A DNA stretch of 64,000 bases from Chloroflexota bacterium (GTDB taxonomy: Bacteria > Chloroflexota > Anaerolineae > Aggregatilineales > Phototrophicaceae), in assembly GCA_011523545.1 (NCBI GenBank), contig WTGN01000027.1:56632-120631 (forward strand), written 5' to 3'. Position numbers and translations under genes: made by a program. Positions 8,196-18,421 of this stretch are shown here, piece after piece. The notes under the pieces were generated by a model that searched no databases, was not told the origin of the DNA, and worked only from the letters and a program-made list of their open reading frames with translations. Numbering within the stretch: position 1 is the stretch's first letter; every line of letters starts with the position of its first letter.

Positions 8196-9431
8196 ATGGC
8201 TGAACGAAGATCCTTGACAGCTTGGCTCCCGTCTTATTCTGACGCTCAATGCTTCTTGCGAATAATCGAAGGAACGAGCTACAGACAGCTTAGAGGGATG
8301 ATTGCCAAAGTCCTAGGGCAGACTGGCACGCCGCAAAGTCCGGTCAATTGGTCAGATCCCGACAAATGGATCCGTGAAAGGCTAACAGGAGAAGACAGAG
8401 CTTTTGCTCTACGGCTGTGGGAGGAGTCGGATCAAGCTGTGAACCCGCGCTATTGTCAGGGTCACGTTTCGATTTGCGAAACGCATAAGTTATTTGTCTA
8501 TTCAGACGACACGATTTCCTTTACTAACGCGGGGAGAAAGTTTCTTGAAAACGACGCCGAACAACTCTCGCGAATGGATGACTACGACGGCATCCTGCTA
8601 ATTCTGTCCGAAATTGCAGCTAAAGGTCCCGCACAACGAAAGCACATTTTTGACGCTTTTCGTCTTTTCTGCCACACGCAAACAACTTGGCGGGCAGACG
8701 GGAGCGTCAAGGATGCGCTAGGAATGCGACTCGAGAATCTGCTCCAGCGCGACCTTATCGAGAAGTCCGGGCGAAGTTATCGGATTACAATTTTTGGCCT
8801 GGACTACCTTGAGCAATTCGGCGCGTTGACCGTCGACGACAAGAGACTCGCCTCTGGTTCGCGTGAGTCAGCGCCGATTGCGCGCGAGAATCAACAGAAC
8901 AACATCTTCCAGCTAGCTGCCCGGCAAAGGGCAATTGCTCGCGAGCAGCTAGCGCATCATTTGCAATCAATGAACCCGTACCAGTTCGAGCATCTCATCA
9001 AGCGACTGCTGGAAGAAATGGATTACGACAATGTAAAAGTAACCGGTGGCAGCAATGACAAAGGCGTTGATGTGGTTGCCGACAAAGAGTTTGGCATCAG
9101 TCACGTGCGCGAAGTAATTCAGGTAAAGCGGCAGCAGTCGAAGATTGGCAGGCCGATTCTGGATAGTCTTCGCGGATCTCTACATCGGTTTGACGCCGTT
9201 ACTGCCACCATCATTACAACTGGCGGCTATTCCAAAGCCGCGATCAATGCCGCGTTTGAGAAAGGCGTCGCGCCCATCACACTAATTGATGGAGAAAGAC
9301 TGCTAGACCTGCTGATGGAAAAGGATATCGGTATCAGTAGGAAAAAAGTCGAATTCCTCGAATTCGACGAAGAAAGCTTGAGCCAATTCGAGGTATACAG
9401 CGCACTGCCTGCAATCGGGCAACAGGAGTAA
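8196..9431 (+). CDS. Mrr-type restriction endonuclease (PD-(D/E)xK nuclease with N-terminal winged-helix region)
   Basis: The C-terminal part (about residues 255-375 of 411) is an Mrr catalytic domain: NPYQFEHLIKRLL with Glu265, GSNDKGVDVVAD with Asp292, VIQVKR with Gln309 and Lys311, then IITTGGYSKAA and ITLIDGERLLDLL. Mrr proteins cut foreign, often methylated, DNA. Residues about 125-205 look like the winged-helix Mrr N domain; the first 120 residues match nothing I know. The frame is open from 8091 inside tetR, but the ATG at 8196 follows GGAGTAAGG and gives a full-length protein. Base composition is visibly lower in GC than the flanking genes, and it splits tetR from the beta-oxidation genes, so it is probably a late insertion. 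No methylase is adjacent. Confidence 0.85.
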   Translation: MAERRSLTAWLPSYSDAQCFLRIIEGTSYRQLRGMIAKVLGQTGTPQSPVNWSDPDKWIRERLTGEDRAFALRLWEESDQAVNPRYCQGHVSICETHKLFVYSDDTISFTNAGRKFLENDAEQLSRMDDYDGILLILSEIAAKGPAQRKHIFDAFRLFCHTQTTWRADGSVKDALGMRLENLLQRDLIEKSGRSYRITIFGLDYLEQFGALTVDDKRLASGSRESAPIARENQQNNIFQLAARQRAIAREQLAHHLQSMNPYQFEHLIKRLLEEMDYDNVKVTGGSNDKGVDVVADKEFGISHVREVIQVKRQQSKIGRPILDSLRGSLHRFDAVTATIITTGGYSKAAINAAFEKGVAPITLIDGERLLDLLMEKDIGISRKKVEFLEFDEESLSQFEVYSALPAIGQQE

Positions 9432-9445
9432 CGTAAGGACCCACC

Positions 9446-10147
9446 ATGCAAAACATCCTCATCACAGGCGCCAACCGCGGCATCGGCTTCGAACTGACGC
9501 GGCAGCTCCTCAAAGACGACAGCCACATCTTCGCCACCTGCCGCGAGCCGGAACGCGCCGACGCCCTGAGCGAACTGGCGCGAAAATTTGACGACCGCGT
9601 CACCGTCTTGCAGTTGGATGTCAACGATGAGGCTTCTATCGGCGCTGCCGTGAAGGCCGTCACCACTAAGACGGACGCCCTCGACCTGCTCATCAACAAC
9701 GCGGGCATCGGCGGCGACGAGGGCGGTCGTATCATGGGCCAGCTGACCGCAGCTGAAGTCAGCCATGTGATTACGACAAACGCGGTCGCGCCGCTGATCC
9801 TCACCCAGGCTTGCTGCAGCTTGCTGAAACAGAGCGACAATCCCCGCGTTGTCATGATTTCGTCGGGCTTGGGTTCGCTGCAGCGGGCGGACGGCCGTTC
9901 TTATGCTTATCGCATGAGCAAGGCGGCGATGAACATGGCGGCGCGCGTCCTCGCTTTTGACAGCGTCATGACCGGCATCACAACGGTCACCATGAATCCC
10001 GGCTGGGTGCAGACCGATATGGGCGGGCCGAACGCCGCGCTCAAGCCGGAAGAATCGGGCGACGCCCTGCGAGCGCTTATCAATCGGCTGACGCCCGCCG
10101 ACAATGGAAATTTCTTCCAATACGATGGCAGCGAATTGCCTTGGTGA
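9446..10147 (+). CDS. Short-chain dehydrogenase/reductase (SDR), C-factor-like
   Basis: The 233-residue protein has the Rossmann motif ITGANRGIGFELTRQL, LLINNAGIG, the catalytic Ser in MISSGLGSL, the YxxxK pair in YAYRMSK, and NPGWVQTDMGG. This is a classical NAD(P)-dependent SDR close to the C-factor/carbonyl reductase subgroup. The substrate is unknown. AAGGAC stands 5-6 nt before the ATG. It lies 14 nt after the Mrr gene and 46 nt before the FadB-like gene; a role with acyl-CoA or carbonyl intermediates is only contextual. Confidence 0.88.
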   Translation: MQNILITGANRGIGFELTRQLLKDDSHIFATCREPERADALSELARKFDDRVTVLQLDVNDEASIGAAVKAVTTKTDALDLLINNAGIGGDEGGRIMGQLTAAEVSHVITTNAVAPLILTQACCSLLKQSDNPRVVMISSGLGSLQRADGRSYAYRMSKAAMNMAARVLAFDSVMTGITTVTMNPGWVQTDMGGPNAALKPEESGDALRALINRLTPADNGNFFQYDGSELPW

Positions 10148-10193
10148 CTAGACGCGAATCCAGGCGCGCGCTTTGCGAAAGGCTTGCAAACTA

Positions 10194-12581
10194 ATGGATT
10201 TTCAGATTAAGACGGCGGCTGTTATCGGCTCGGGCACGATGGGCGGCGGCATCGCCTCACTGCTGGCCGGCGTCGGCATCGAGACGCTGCTGCTCGATAT
10301 CCCGCCCTCTGACTCTTCGCCGGCGGACGGTCCCACTGTCCGCAACGCGATTGTCGCCGGCAATCTCAAAGCGCTGGGCCGGATGCGTCCGCCGCAGCTC
10401 TACAGCCCGGCCGACCTCGCCAATATCCGCATCGGCAATATCGAGGACGATCTGGACAAAGTGGGCGCTGCCGATTGGATCATCGAAGTCATCGTCGAGA
10501 ATCTGGACGTCAAGCGCGGTTTGATGAAGCGGCTGGTTGAGCTCGTCCGCGAAGACGCCATCATCACGACCAACACCTCCGGCATTCCCATCAGCAGCAT
10601 CGCCGCTGGCTTGCCCGAGAATTTCACGCGGCGCTTCCTGGGCACGCATTTCTTCAACCCGCCCCGCTATCTGCGCCTGTTGGAGATTATCCCGCACGCC
10701 GGCACCGATCCCGAAATCACGGACTTCATGCTGCGCTTTGGCGCTGAGACGCTGGGCAAGGGGACGGTCCTTTGCAAGGACAGGCCTAACTTCATCGGCA
10801 ACCGCTTTATGTCGATGTCCGGCATGCAGGCGACCAATTACGCCCTCGATCATGGTTATACGGTGGAAGAAGTCGATGCCTTGACCGGCCCGATGATCGG
10901 ACGCCCCAAGACGGCCACCTTCAATCTGAACGATCTGGTCGGCTTCGATATCGCCGTCGGCGTGGCGCGCAACCTCTATCATGCGATTCCTGACGACCCG
11001 GACCGCGACCTACTGCTGCACGAGAAGAACGCGGCGCTGTCCGATGAACTGTTGAAGCGAGGCTGGCTGGGCCGCAAAACCGCGCGCGGCTTTTATCACA
11101 TGCGGCGCGATGGCGATAAAAAGGCGCTGTGGGCGCTCAATCTTGAGACGCTGGAATACGAGCCGCCAAGCAAACCACGCTTCGACTCTGTGGGAAAATA
11201 TCGCAAGGTCGAGCCGCTGGGCGAGCGTATCCGCCTGCTCATCAACGCCGATGACCGGGCCGGGCAATACCTGTATCACCTGCATGCCTTCCTGCTGGCT
11301 TATGCCTCGAACCGCGTGCCCGAAATCACCGACACCATCGTCAATGTCGACAATGCGCAGAAGTGGGGCTTCGCTCATCAGATGGGCCCCTTCGAGATCT
11401 GGGATGCCATCGGCGTCGCCGCGACCATCGATCGCTTTGAAGCGGACGGTTATCCGGTGGCGGACTGGGTGAAAGGCATGGTCGCCAATGGCAATGCCAG
11501 CTTTTATCAGCGTGATGCCGGCGGCAAAGTCATCGGCTTCTACAGTCCGCAAGACCGCGCCTACCTGCCGCTGGTCAAGGATCCGCGCGAGATCACCATC
11601 GCAGACTTGCGCGCGTCCGGCGCCGAGATTTACCGCAACGGCGACGGCCGGGTCTATGAAATGAGCGAGGGAGCGCTGCTTTGGGAGTTCAATACCAAGC
11701 AGAACAGCATCACGCCGGGCTTGATTGAATCGGGCTGGGCGGCGCTTGAGCTGCTGAACGAAGACAGGTATCGGGCGCTGGTCATCGGCAATGACGGCGA
11801 ACGCTTTTCCATCGGCGCCAACCTCGATCCTTCTGCGCTGATGGCGGGACTGGAAGGCATTGAGAAGGCGCTGGTCAGCTTGCAAGAGTTAACGCAAGCG
11901 CTGCGCTATGCGCCAAAGCCGGTGGTGGTCGCCGCGCACAATATGGCCCTGGGCGGCGGCGCGGAACTGGTGATGGCGGGGACGGCGGTGGCCGCGCATG
12001 CCGAGCTATACATGGGCCTGGTTGAGGTTGGCGTTGGTCTTGTGCCGGCTGGCGGCGGCTGCAAGGAGATGATCCGCCGCTTGGTGAATCCGCTGGCGCG
12101 CGCCGGCGCTGATGATGTGCTGGCCGGCTTGCAGAAGGCCTTCGAGAACATCGCCACGGCAAAGGTCAGCGGCAGCGCGAAGGAAGCGAAGTCGCTGGGC
12201 CTGCTGGCGCCGACGGATCTGATTGTGATGAACCGCGCCCACTTGCTGGGCGAAGCCAGGAAGCTGGCGCTGGCTTTGAGCGAGACCTATAGGCCGCGCA
12301 AGCCGGAAACGGTCTACGCCGCTGGTCGCGATGCGCTGGCCGCGCTGATGCTCGGGGTGGCGGGTTATGTCGAAGCCGGTTACGCCAGCGAGCATGACGC
12401 TTTGATCGCGCGGAAGCTGGCCTATATTCTGACCGGGGCCGGGTTGGCGGCGCCGCAGTGGGTCGACCAGCAGTATCTGTTGAATCTTGAGCGCGAGGCG
12501 TTTCTGAGCCTGATCATGGAGACGAAGACGCAGGAGCGCATCATGCACATGCTGCGGACGAACAAGCCGCTGCGGAATTAG
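10194..12581 (+). CDS. 3-hydroxyacyl-CoA dehydrogenase / enoyl-CoA hydratase fusion (FadB/FadN type)
   Basis: Two enzymes of fatty-acid beta-oxidation are fused. The N-terminal part carries the NAD motif AAVIGSGTMGGGIASLLAG, NTSGIPIS and the catalytic-His block FLGTHFFNPPRY, then a second dehydrogenase helical domain (about 300-430). The C-terminal part (about 495-700) is crotonase-like, with FSIGANLD and ALGGGAELVMAG forming the oxyanion hole region. This order (dehydrogenase first) and the roughly 795-residue length are those of Bacillus FadN rather than E. coli FadB. The ATG at 10194 is preferred over an upstream in-frame TTG; AAAGG lies upstream. The thiolase follows after 53 nt. Confidence 0.93.
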   Translation: MDFQIKTAAVIGSGTMGGGIASLLAGVGIETLLLDIPPSDSSPADGPTVRNAIVAGNLKALGRMRPPQLYSPADLANIRIGNIEDDLDKVGAADWIIEVIVENLDVKRGLMKRLVELVREDAIITTNTSGIPISSIAAGLPENFTRRFLGTHFFNPPRYLRLLEIIPHAGTDPEITDFMLRFGAETLGKGTVLCKDRPNFIGNRFMSMSGMQATNYALDHGYTVEEVDALTGPMIGRPKTATFNLNDLVGFDIAVGVARNLYHAIPDDPDRDLLLHEKNAALSDELLKRGWLGRKTARGFYHMRRDGDKKALWALNLETLEYEPPSKPRFDSVGKYRKVEPLGERIRLLINADDRAGQYLYHLHAFLLAYASNRVPEITDTIVNVDNAQKWGFAHQMGPFEIWDAIGVAATIDRFEADGYPVADWVKGMVANGNASFYQRDAGGKVIGFYSPQDRAYLPLVKDPREITIADLRASGAEIYRNGDGRVYEMSEGALLWEFNTKQNSITPGLIESGWAALELLNEDRYRALVIGNDGERFSIGANLDPSALMAGLEGIEKALVSLQELTQALRYAPKPVVVAAHNMALGGGAELVMAGTAVAAHAELYMGLVEVGVGLVPAGGGCKEMIRRLVNPLARAGADDVLAGLQKAFENIATAKVSGSAKEAKSLGLLAPTDLIVMNRAHLLGEARKLALALSETYRPRKPETVYAAGRDALAALMLGVAGYVEAGYASEHDALIARKLAYILTGAGLAAPQWVDQQYLLNLEREAFLSLIMETKTQERIMHMLRTNKPLRN

Positions 12582-12634
12582 GCGGTGAGCTGCGCCTAGT
12601 CTGAACACGCAATGAATGAAAGAGAGCGATAATC

Positions 12635-13818
<1,184 letters not shown>

Positions 13819-13822
<4 letters not shown>

Positions 13823-15252
13823 CTCGTATCCTGGACGCTGTTCATCCCGCCTGGCAGTAGGAACCGCACAGTCGTTCCGCGGCCGAGTCCTTCGCTATGC
13901 ACAGTGATGCTGCCGCCATGGGCTTCGATGATTGAGCGGGCGATATCCAGCCCCAATCCGCTGCCAGGTCCGCGAGATTGTTCGGCGCGATAGTAGCGCT
14001 GGAAGATATGCGGCAAATCAACCGGGTCTATGCCGGCGCCGTCATCTTCCACCGAAAACTGAATCCTGTTGCCGCGGCTCATTGCCGCCGTGACGATCAC
14101 CGAGCCCCGATCAGTATTTGCTAGCGCGTTGTGAATGACATTACCGACAGCCTGTCGTATTCGGGCCGGATCAAGCCGGAGCGTCGGCAACTGGGGCAGG
14201 GGCGCTAGCGACAGGCTGGTAAGCCGCGCCTCAGCCTGGGCTTGCCAACGTTCGACCTCATTCGTTAAGAGTTGTTCGATAGCGCAGGATTCGAGCCTGA
14301 GCCGCATCTGGCCGGAATCGGTCTCCCCAAGCCAATTCAAGTCATTGACCAGGTTGCCCAGCATATTGACTTCTTGGATGATGTGCCGCGCCGCCTGACC
14401 GGGCGCCTGCAACTTGTCCAACAGCGCTTTGGCTTCCAATTGAATGACAGTCAGCGGCGTATTTAGCTCATGCGAGACATCATTGATTAATCGTTTGCGC
14501 AGATCACGCTGCCTTTGCAGGCTGGTTGTCATTTGGTTGAATGCCGCGCTCATCTGGCCGAGTTCATCATCCGATGTCACCGGCAGCAATGTCATGGCAT
14601 CCTGTCCCGCTATCGCATTGGTGGCCTTTGTCAAAGCGGAGATGGGCGCGGTGATACGTCTCGAGAGAGAAGATGCAAGCAAGGAGGCGATCATCAGAAT
14701 CAAGGCGCCGCTGGCGATTGAACTGAGGAGCAAATCGCGCAGGAAACCGCTGGATTCCGTCTCTAGAAAATTCTGATTGACGTCCAAGTAAACAAAGCCC
14801 ACTGTCTGACCGGTCTGCAAATCCAGGATTGCGCGGCGCGTGCCCGACAAGGCTTGCGTCAACTCGCCGGTATCGAGTTCAGAATAATTGTCGCGGATGC
14901 TCCGTCCCGCAAGATCAACAATGACGACACGGAGCCTGTCGATGTGGAATCCTTCGTCGCTGTCGCTATCGGCGCCGTCTTCAGTTCCCTCTATGTGTTC
15001 GCTACTGTCGACGTATGGATAATCTAGATAACCAGAGGCCGACAATGCCGCATCGACCGTGCCCCAACCCTTTGCCGCCGTATAGGCTCGGCTCAATTGC
15101 CGCGCCAAATCGCTGGCCTCTGTACGGCCCAGTCCGCTAACGAAGGCATTGAACTGTCGTTGGGCGACGTAATAACTCGCTCCCAGATTCCAGGCGACCG
15201 TCAGAACGATAAGCAATACCGGTACGCCTAAAATGCGCCATCGCAGGGACAT
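13819..15252 (-). CDS. Sensor histidine kinase (TM-sensor-TM-HAMP-HisKA-HATPase)
   Basis: The 477 residues show a first membrane helix (about 7-28), an extracytoplasmic sensor region of about 145 residues with an acidic stretch near 84-101, a second helix (about 172-194), HAMP, the phosphoacceptor His261 in NDVSHELNTPLT, the N box GNVIHNALANT and the G boxes VEDDGAGI and GSGLGLDIARS. It is an EnvZ/BaeS-like class I kinase. The ATG overlaps the TGA of the response regulator by one base (TGATG), so the two are translationally coupled. The signal is unknown. Confidence 0.94.
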
Positions 15253-15923
15253 CAGGTACCCTCTGTGACGAACTTGTAACCCGTGCCATAGACCGTTTCG
15301 ATTGGCGCCGCCGGGGCAAGCTGCTTGCGCAAGCGAAGAATATGATTGTCTATGGCGCGGTCGAAGCCGTCGAAATCATTGTCGAAAGCCAGCAAAATGA
15401 GTTGGTCTCTCGTGAGCGCCTGATCGGGATGCCGCATAAACGCGGCCAGCAGGGCAAATTGCGTTTGGCTCAAAGCGACGGGGCGTTCGTTGATTGTCAC
15501 GGTCCGCGTCGTCGTATTGAGGCTGATGTTGCCGCAGGTCACGATTTGCTGGACTTCGTTTCGTACGCGGCGGAGCACCGCCCGGGCGCGCGCTACAACT
15601 TCTTCCGGGTCAAATGGCTTGACGATATAATCATCCGCGCCACTCTCCAGACCTTTGATGCGATCGCGATGCGCCTCTTTGGCGGTGAGCATGATAATTG
15701 GCACGTCGGTCTCCCGCCGCAGTATATTGCAGACCTCGATACCGTCAATCCGCGGCAGCATCAAGTCCAGGATGATCAGATCGGGCGCGAGGCTGCGGGC
15801 AACCGCCAGCCCGGCTCCGCCATCATTAGCTGTCTCTGCGCTGAAACCCGCTCGCTGAAAATAGACCTTGAGCCAACTGGCAATTCGCCTGTCGTCTTCA
15901 ATGATCAGAATGCTTTGGCTCAT
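15252..15923 (-). CDS. OmpR/PhoB-family response regulator
   Basis: The receiver domain has the acidic pair in LIIEDDRR, phosphoacceptor Asp53 in LILDLMLPRIDG, Thr80 in MLTAKE and Lys102 in YIVKPFD. The C-terminal winged-helix DNA-binding domain ends with NHILRLRKQL and VYGTGYKFV. A frame extends upstream to 15992, but the ATG at 15923 follows AAGGGGAATT and matches the usual start right before the receiver strand (MSQSILIIEDD), giving 223 residues. It is the partner of the kinase downstream; targets are not visible, though the secreted protein gene just upstream is a candidate. Confidence 0.94.
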   Translation of the reverse strand: MSQSILIIEDDRRIASWLKVYFQRAGFSAETANDGGAGLAVARSLAPDLIILDLMLPRIDGIEVCNILRRETDVPIIMLTAKEAHRDRIKGLESGADDYIVKPFDPEEVVARARAVLRRVRNEVQQIVTCGNISLNTTTRTVTINERPVALSQTQFALLAAFMRHPDQALTRDQLILLAFDNDFDGFDRAIDNHILRLRKQLAPAAPIETVYGTGYKFVTEGT

Positions 15924-16028
15924 AATTCCCCTTTTAGCGCTCGGACACGATGTGTTTACAACATCGCGTCCAAGTTTGAAACTGATTCGCATCCGGCGTC
16001 AGGCGCCGGTATCTAGACGGCCAAGCCC

Positions 16029-16535
16029 TCAGTCGCCATCGTTTTCCTGGTCGCCATGTTCAGCGCGACCGCCGTCGCCGCTGACTTCAACTTCATTCTC
16101 GGGCCCATGTTCGCCTGTTCCGCCTTCTCCTTGGCCGACTTCAGCGTGCGGGCTCCAGCCATCAAAAGGCTCCTTTGTCGCCGGTAACATAACACAGGCT
16201 ACTTCGCCGGGTTCCAGGTCCAGGTCTGCCGTCGGCCCCAGCTCGACGCCATTGGACAGGTGTACTTCCACCCGAACATTGGACAGGATCGCGTCTGTCG
16301 TGTTCTGCACAAGCCCGTAAAAGCTGTTGCTTGCCGCATCATAAGCCATGAGGAGCCGCGCCCCGGCGCGCACTTCGTCATAGGTTTCGTCGAGTGCCAA
16401 TGCCTGGCCCGATTCTTCTCCATCCCGGCCAGCGCCGCCTTCGCTGCCATTCGCTCCCGTGATTCCGGCAGCAATGATTGTAACGAATATCGACAGCGCG
16501 ATGATACTTGCGCCCCACCACTTGTTAACATTCAT
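16029..16535 (-). CDS. Secreted or membrane-anchored protein of unknown function, upstream of a two-component system
   Basis: 168 residues with an N-terminal hydrophobic segment (about 8-28) that may be a signal peptide or anchor; no lipobox Cys is present. The middle part (YGLVQNTTDAILSNVRVEVHL, then LEPGEVACVMLP) has the alternating pattern of a small beta-sandwich such as an FxLYD-like domain, which is my inference. The C-terminal 35 residues are rich in Gly, Glu, Asp and His (EHGPENEVEV, RAEHGDQEND). The ATG has AGAGGTG about 6 nt upstream. It is 105 nt upstream of the response regulator on the same strand and could be an accessory sensor or the output of the system. Confidence 0.7.
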   Translation of the reverse strand: MNVNKWWGASIIALSIFVTIIAAGITGANGSEGGAGRDGEESGQALALDETYDEVRAGARLLMAYDAASNSFYGLVQNTTDAILSNVRVEVHLSNGVELGPTADLDLEPGEVACVMLPATKEPFDGWSPHAEVGQGEGGTGEHGPENEVEVSGDGGRAEHGDQENDGD

Positions 16536-16752
16536 TTCTGCACCTCTTTCTGAACTCTGCTGATTGGCTGAGGGATATTCCTCGATGCCCGCAGATTAGC
16601 AATGAAATGTCGTACAATTATCTCAGCTCGCGAGCTAGACTGTTTCACTTCCCCCAATTCTTTGTTTCGCGATAGCGCCCATCAATCTACACTGGAAAGC
16701 AGCGCGCGTTGAGGGTGACGCGCCTTTGTTTACGCTGTTCCAAGAGGCGGCC

Positions 16753-17520
16753 ATGTCCGCATTTTATAGGGCGGTGGCGCGCTATTATGATGCCGAGAAC
16801 GCGGACAAGACCGACGATCTGGCTATGTACAGCCGGCTGGCGGCAGAATACAGCAGCGAGATCCTCGATGTCGGCTGCGGGACCGGGCGCGTCCTGATCC
16901 ACCTTGCTCGCGCCGGATACCATGTTCACGGCATCGACAACGATTCGGCCATGCTTGAACGGCTGGAAAAAAAGCTGGACCGCCAGCCCCTGCTTCGCGA
17001 GCGGATTTCCGTTACAAAAGCGGATGTACTGCGCTATGAATCCGAGCGCAAGTTCAAGTTAATCCTGCTAACATACAATTTACTAATGCATTTTAGAGAG
17101 CAGGAGCGGCAGATCATGCTCTTGCAAAGGCTGCGCCGCTGGCTGGCCGCCGACGGCGCGCTCGTGATTGACCTGCCCAACGCCGGGCCCGCCTTCGCCT
17201 CGGAAGACACTGAGTCGCTGACGTTGGAGCGCAGCTTCCTTGATGAAGAAAGCGGGCACATGATCATGCTGCAATCGGTCAGCGTTCTTGATCGCGCCGA
17301 GCAGGTGCTGCACATAGACTGGATCTACGACGAAATCGACGGCGACGGCATGGTGAAACGACGGCTCGCGCCCCATCAACTGCGCTACTTTTTCTTGCCG
17401 GAATTGCGCCTGCTGCTGGCGCGCTGCGGCTTTCGCATCGACGGTGTATTCGGCGACACGGAGGGCGGCGACTATCTTGCCGATAGCGAACGGATGATCG
17501 TCTATGCCAAGGGGACTTGA
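16753..17520 (+). CDS. Class I SAM-dependent methyltransferase
   Basis: Motif I is ILDVGCGTGRVLIHLA (about residues 37-52), followed by the acidic residue ending strand 2 in VHGIDND and motif IV LILLTYNLLMHF. The C-terminal part (IDWIYDEIDGDGMV, LRYFFLPELRLLL) is typical of the stand-alone small-molecule methyltransferases of this fold. The substrate is unknown. The frame opens with TTG at 16726, but the ATG at 16753 follows GAGGCGG by 2-8 nt and is preferred (255 residues). The next gene starts 40 nt downstream of its stop. Confidence 0.85.
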   Translation: MSAFYRAVARYYDAENADKTDDLAMYSRLAAEYSSEILDVGCGTGRVLIHLARAGYHVHGIDNDSAMLERLEKKLDRQPLLRERISVTKADVLRYESERKFKLILLTYNLLMHFREQERQIMLLQRLRRWLAADGALVIDLPNAGPAFASEDTESLTLERSFLDEESGHMIMLQSVSVLDRAEQVLHIDWIYDEIDGDGMVKRRLAPHQLRYFFLPELRLLLARCGFRIDGVFGDTEGGDYLADSERMIVYAKGT

Positions 17521-17560
17521 CAGCTGGCGCCGCAATCTGCTGCCTCGCTCGCATGCACGC

Positions 17561-18406
17561 ATGAAACGCGGCATCTTCATAGTCTTTCTCGTCATGGCCA
17601 TGGGATCGCTTGGCGGCTGCGGCCCGCCATCGGCGACGCTGCCCGCGCCCAAAATCACCCCGACCGCCGCCCCCCTAATCATCCCGACCGCCACCGTCTT
17701 CCTCCTGGATTCTGAGGCGCTTTACGCCGACGGCCAAGGGCGCTCCGGCAGGACGAGCCAGGATTTCGCCTCTTTGCCGGCCGGGTCGATTCTGCCGCCG
17801 GCGCCATCGGGCGATTCCGAGCGCGGCGTTTCAGTCCTGCTGGACCCGCACACGATTATACGCGGCGAGCTCTTTCGTCATGGCGGTCAGGTTGAGCCAG
17901 CAATATTGATGCTTGGCGCTGAGACAGCCGCCTGGGGCGCGCTGCCGCTTCAGCTGTCTGAAGCCGGCTTTGTCGTTTTGGCGCTGCAGATTGATCCGTT
18001 GACGCTCGCCGGTCAGATTGATGCCATGCTCCAATCATTGATTGCGATTCCAGGCGTCGACGCCGGCGCAATCGGCCTGATCGGGGAAGCGCGCGCGGCC
18101 GACCTGGCCATGCTCGGCTGCGCTGTGAACACGCTCTGCGATGCGCTGGCGCTCTTCAGCCCGTTATCGCGCGATACCCTGCTGAACATGATGCCGTCCT
18201 TTGGCGAGCGTCCGCTTTGGCTGTCGGCGAGCAACGACGACGCCGAGTCGCATGCCGCCGCGCTGTCCCTTCATCAAGCCGCCAGGGGCCCGGCCCATCT
18301 GGAATTGCTTGAGGCCGGCCGGGGCGCCGCCCTTCTCAACGCCAATCCGGGCTTGAGCGAGCGGCTGGTCGATTGGTTTGCGCTGCAATTACGTAGCGGC
18401 GAGTGA
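17561..18406 (+). CDS. Lipoprotein with an alpha/beta-hydrolase-like fold lacking catalytic residues
   Basis: From the ATG at 17561 the protein starts with a lipoprotein signal peptide (MKRGIFIVFLVMAM, lipobox LGGC with Cys at about residue 20), then a Pro/Thr-rich linker and a domain resembling dienelactone hydrolases: strand plus LILGAE-like segment, GLIGEARAADLAML where the GxSxG elbow should be, and LEAGRGAALLNANPGL where a catalytic His (GHG) is expected. Both catalytic Ser and His are therefore absent. I infer a surface-anchored pseudo-hydrolase. It lies 40 nt after the methyltransferase and 15 nt before the M20 peptidase, so it is likely co-transcribed with them. Confidence 0.68.
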   Translation: MKRGIFIVFLVMAMGSLGGCGPPSATLPAPKITPTAAPLIIPTATVFLLDSEALYADGQGRSGRTSQDFASLPAGSILPPAPSGDSERGVSVLLDPHTIIRGELFRHGGQVEPAILMLGAETAAWGALPLQLSEAGFVVLALQIDPLTLAGQIDAMLQSLIAIPGVDAGAIGLIGEARAADLAMLGCAVNTLCDALALFSPLSRDTLLNMMPSFGERPLWLSASNDDAESHAAALSLHQAARGPAHLELLEAGRGAALLNANPGLSERLVDWFALQLRSGE

Positions 18407-18421
18407 AAGGTTTTACAAGAC

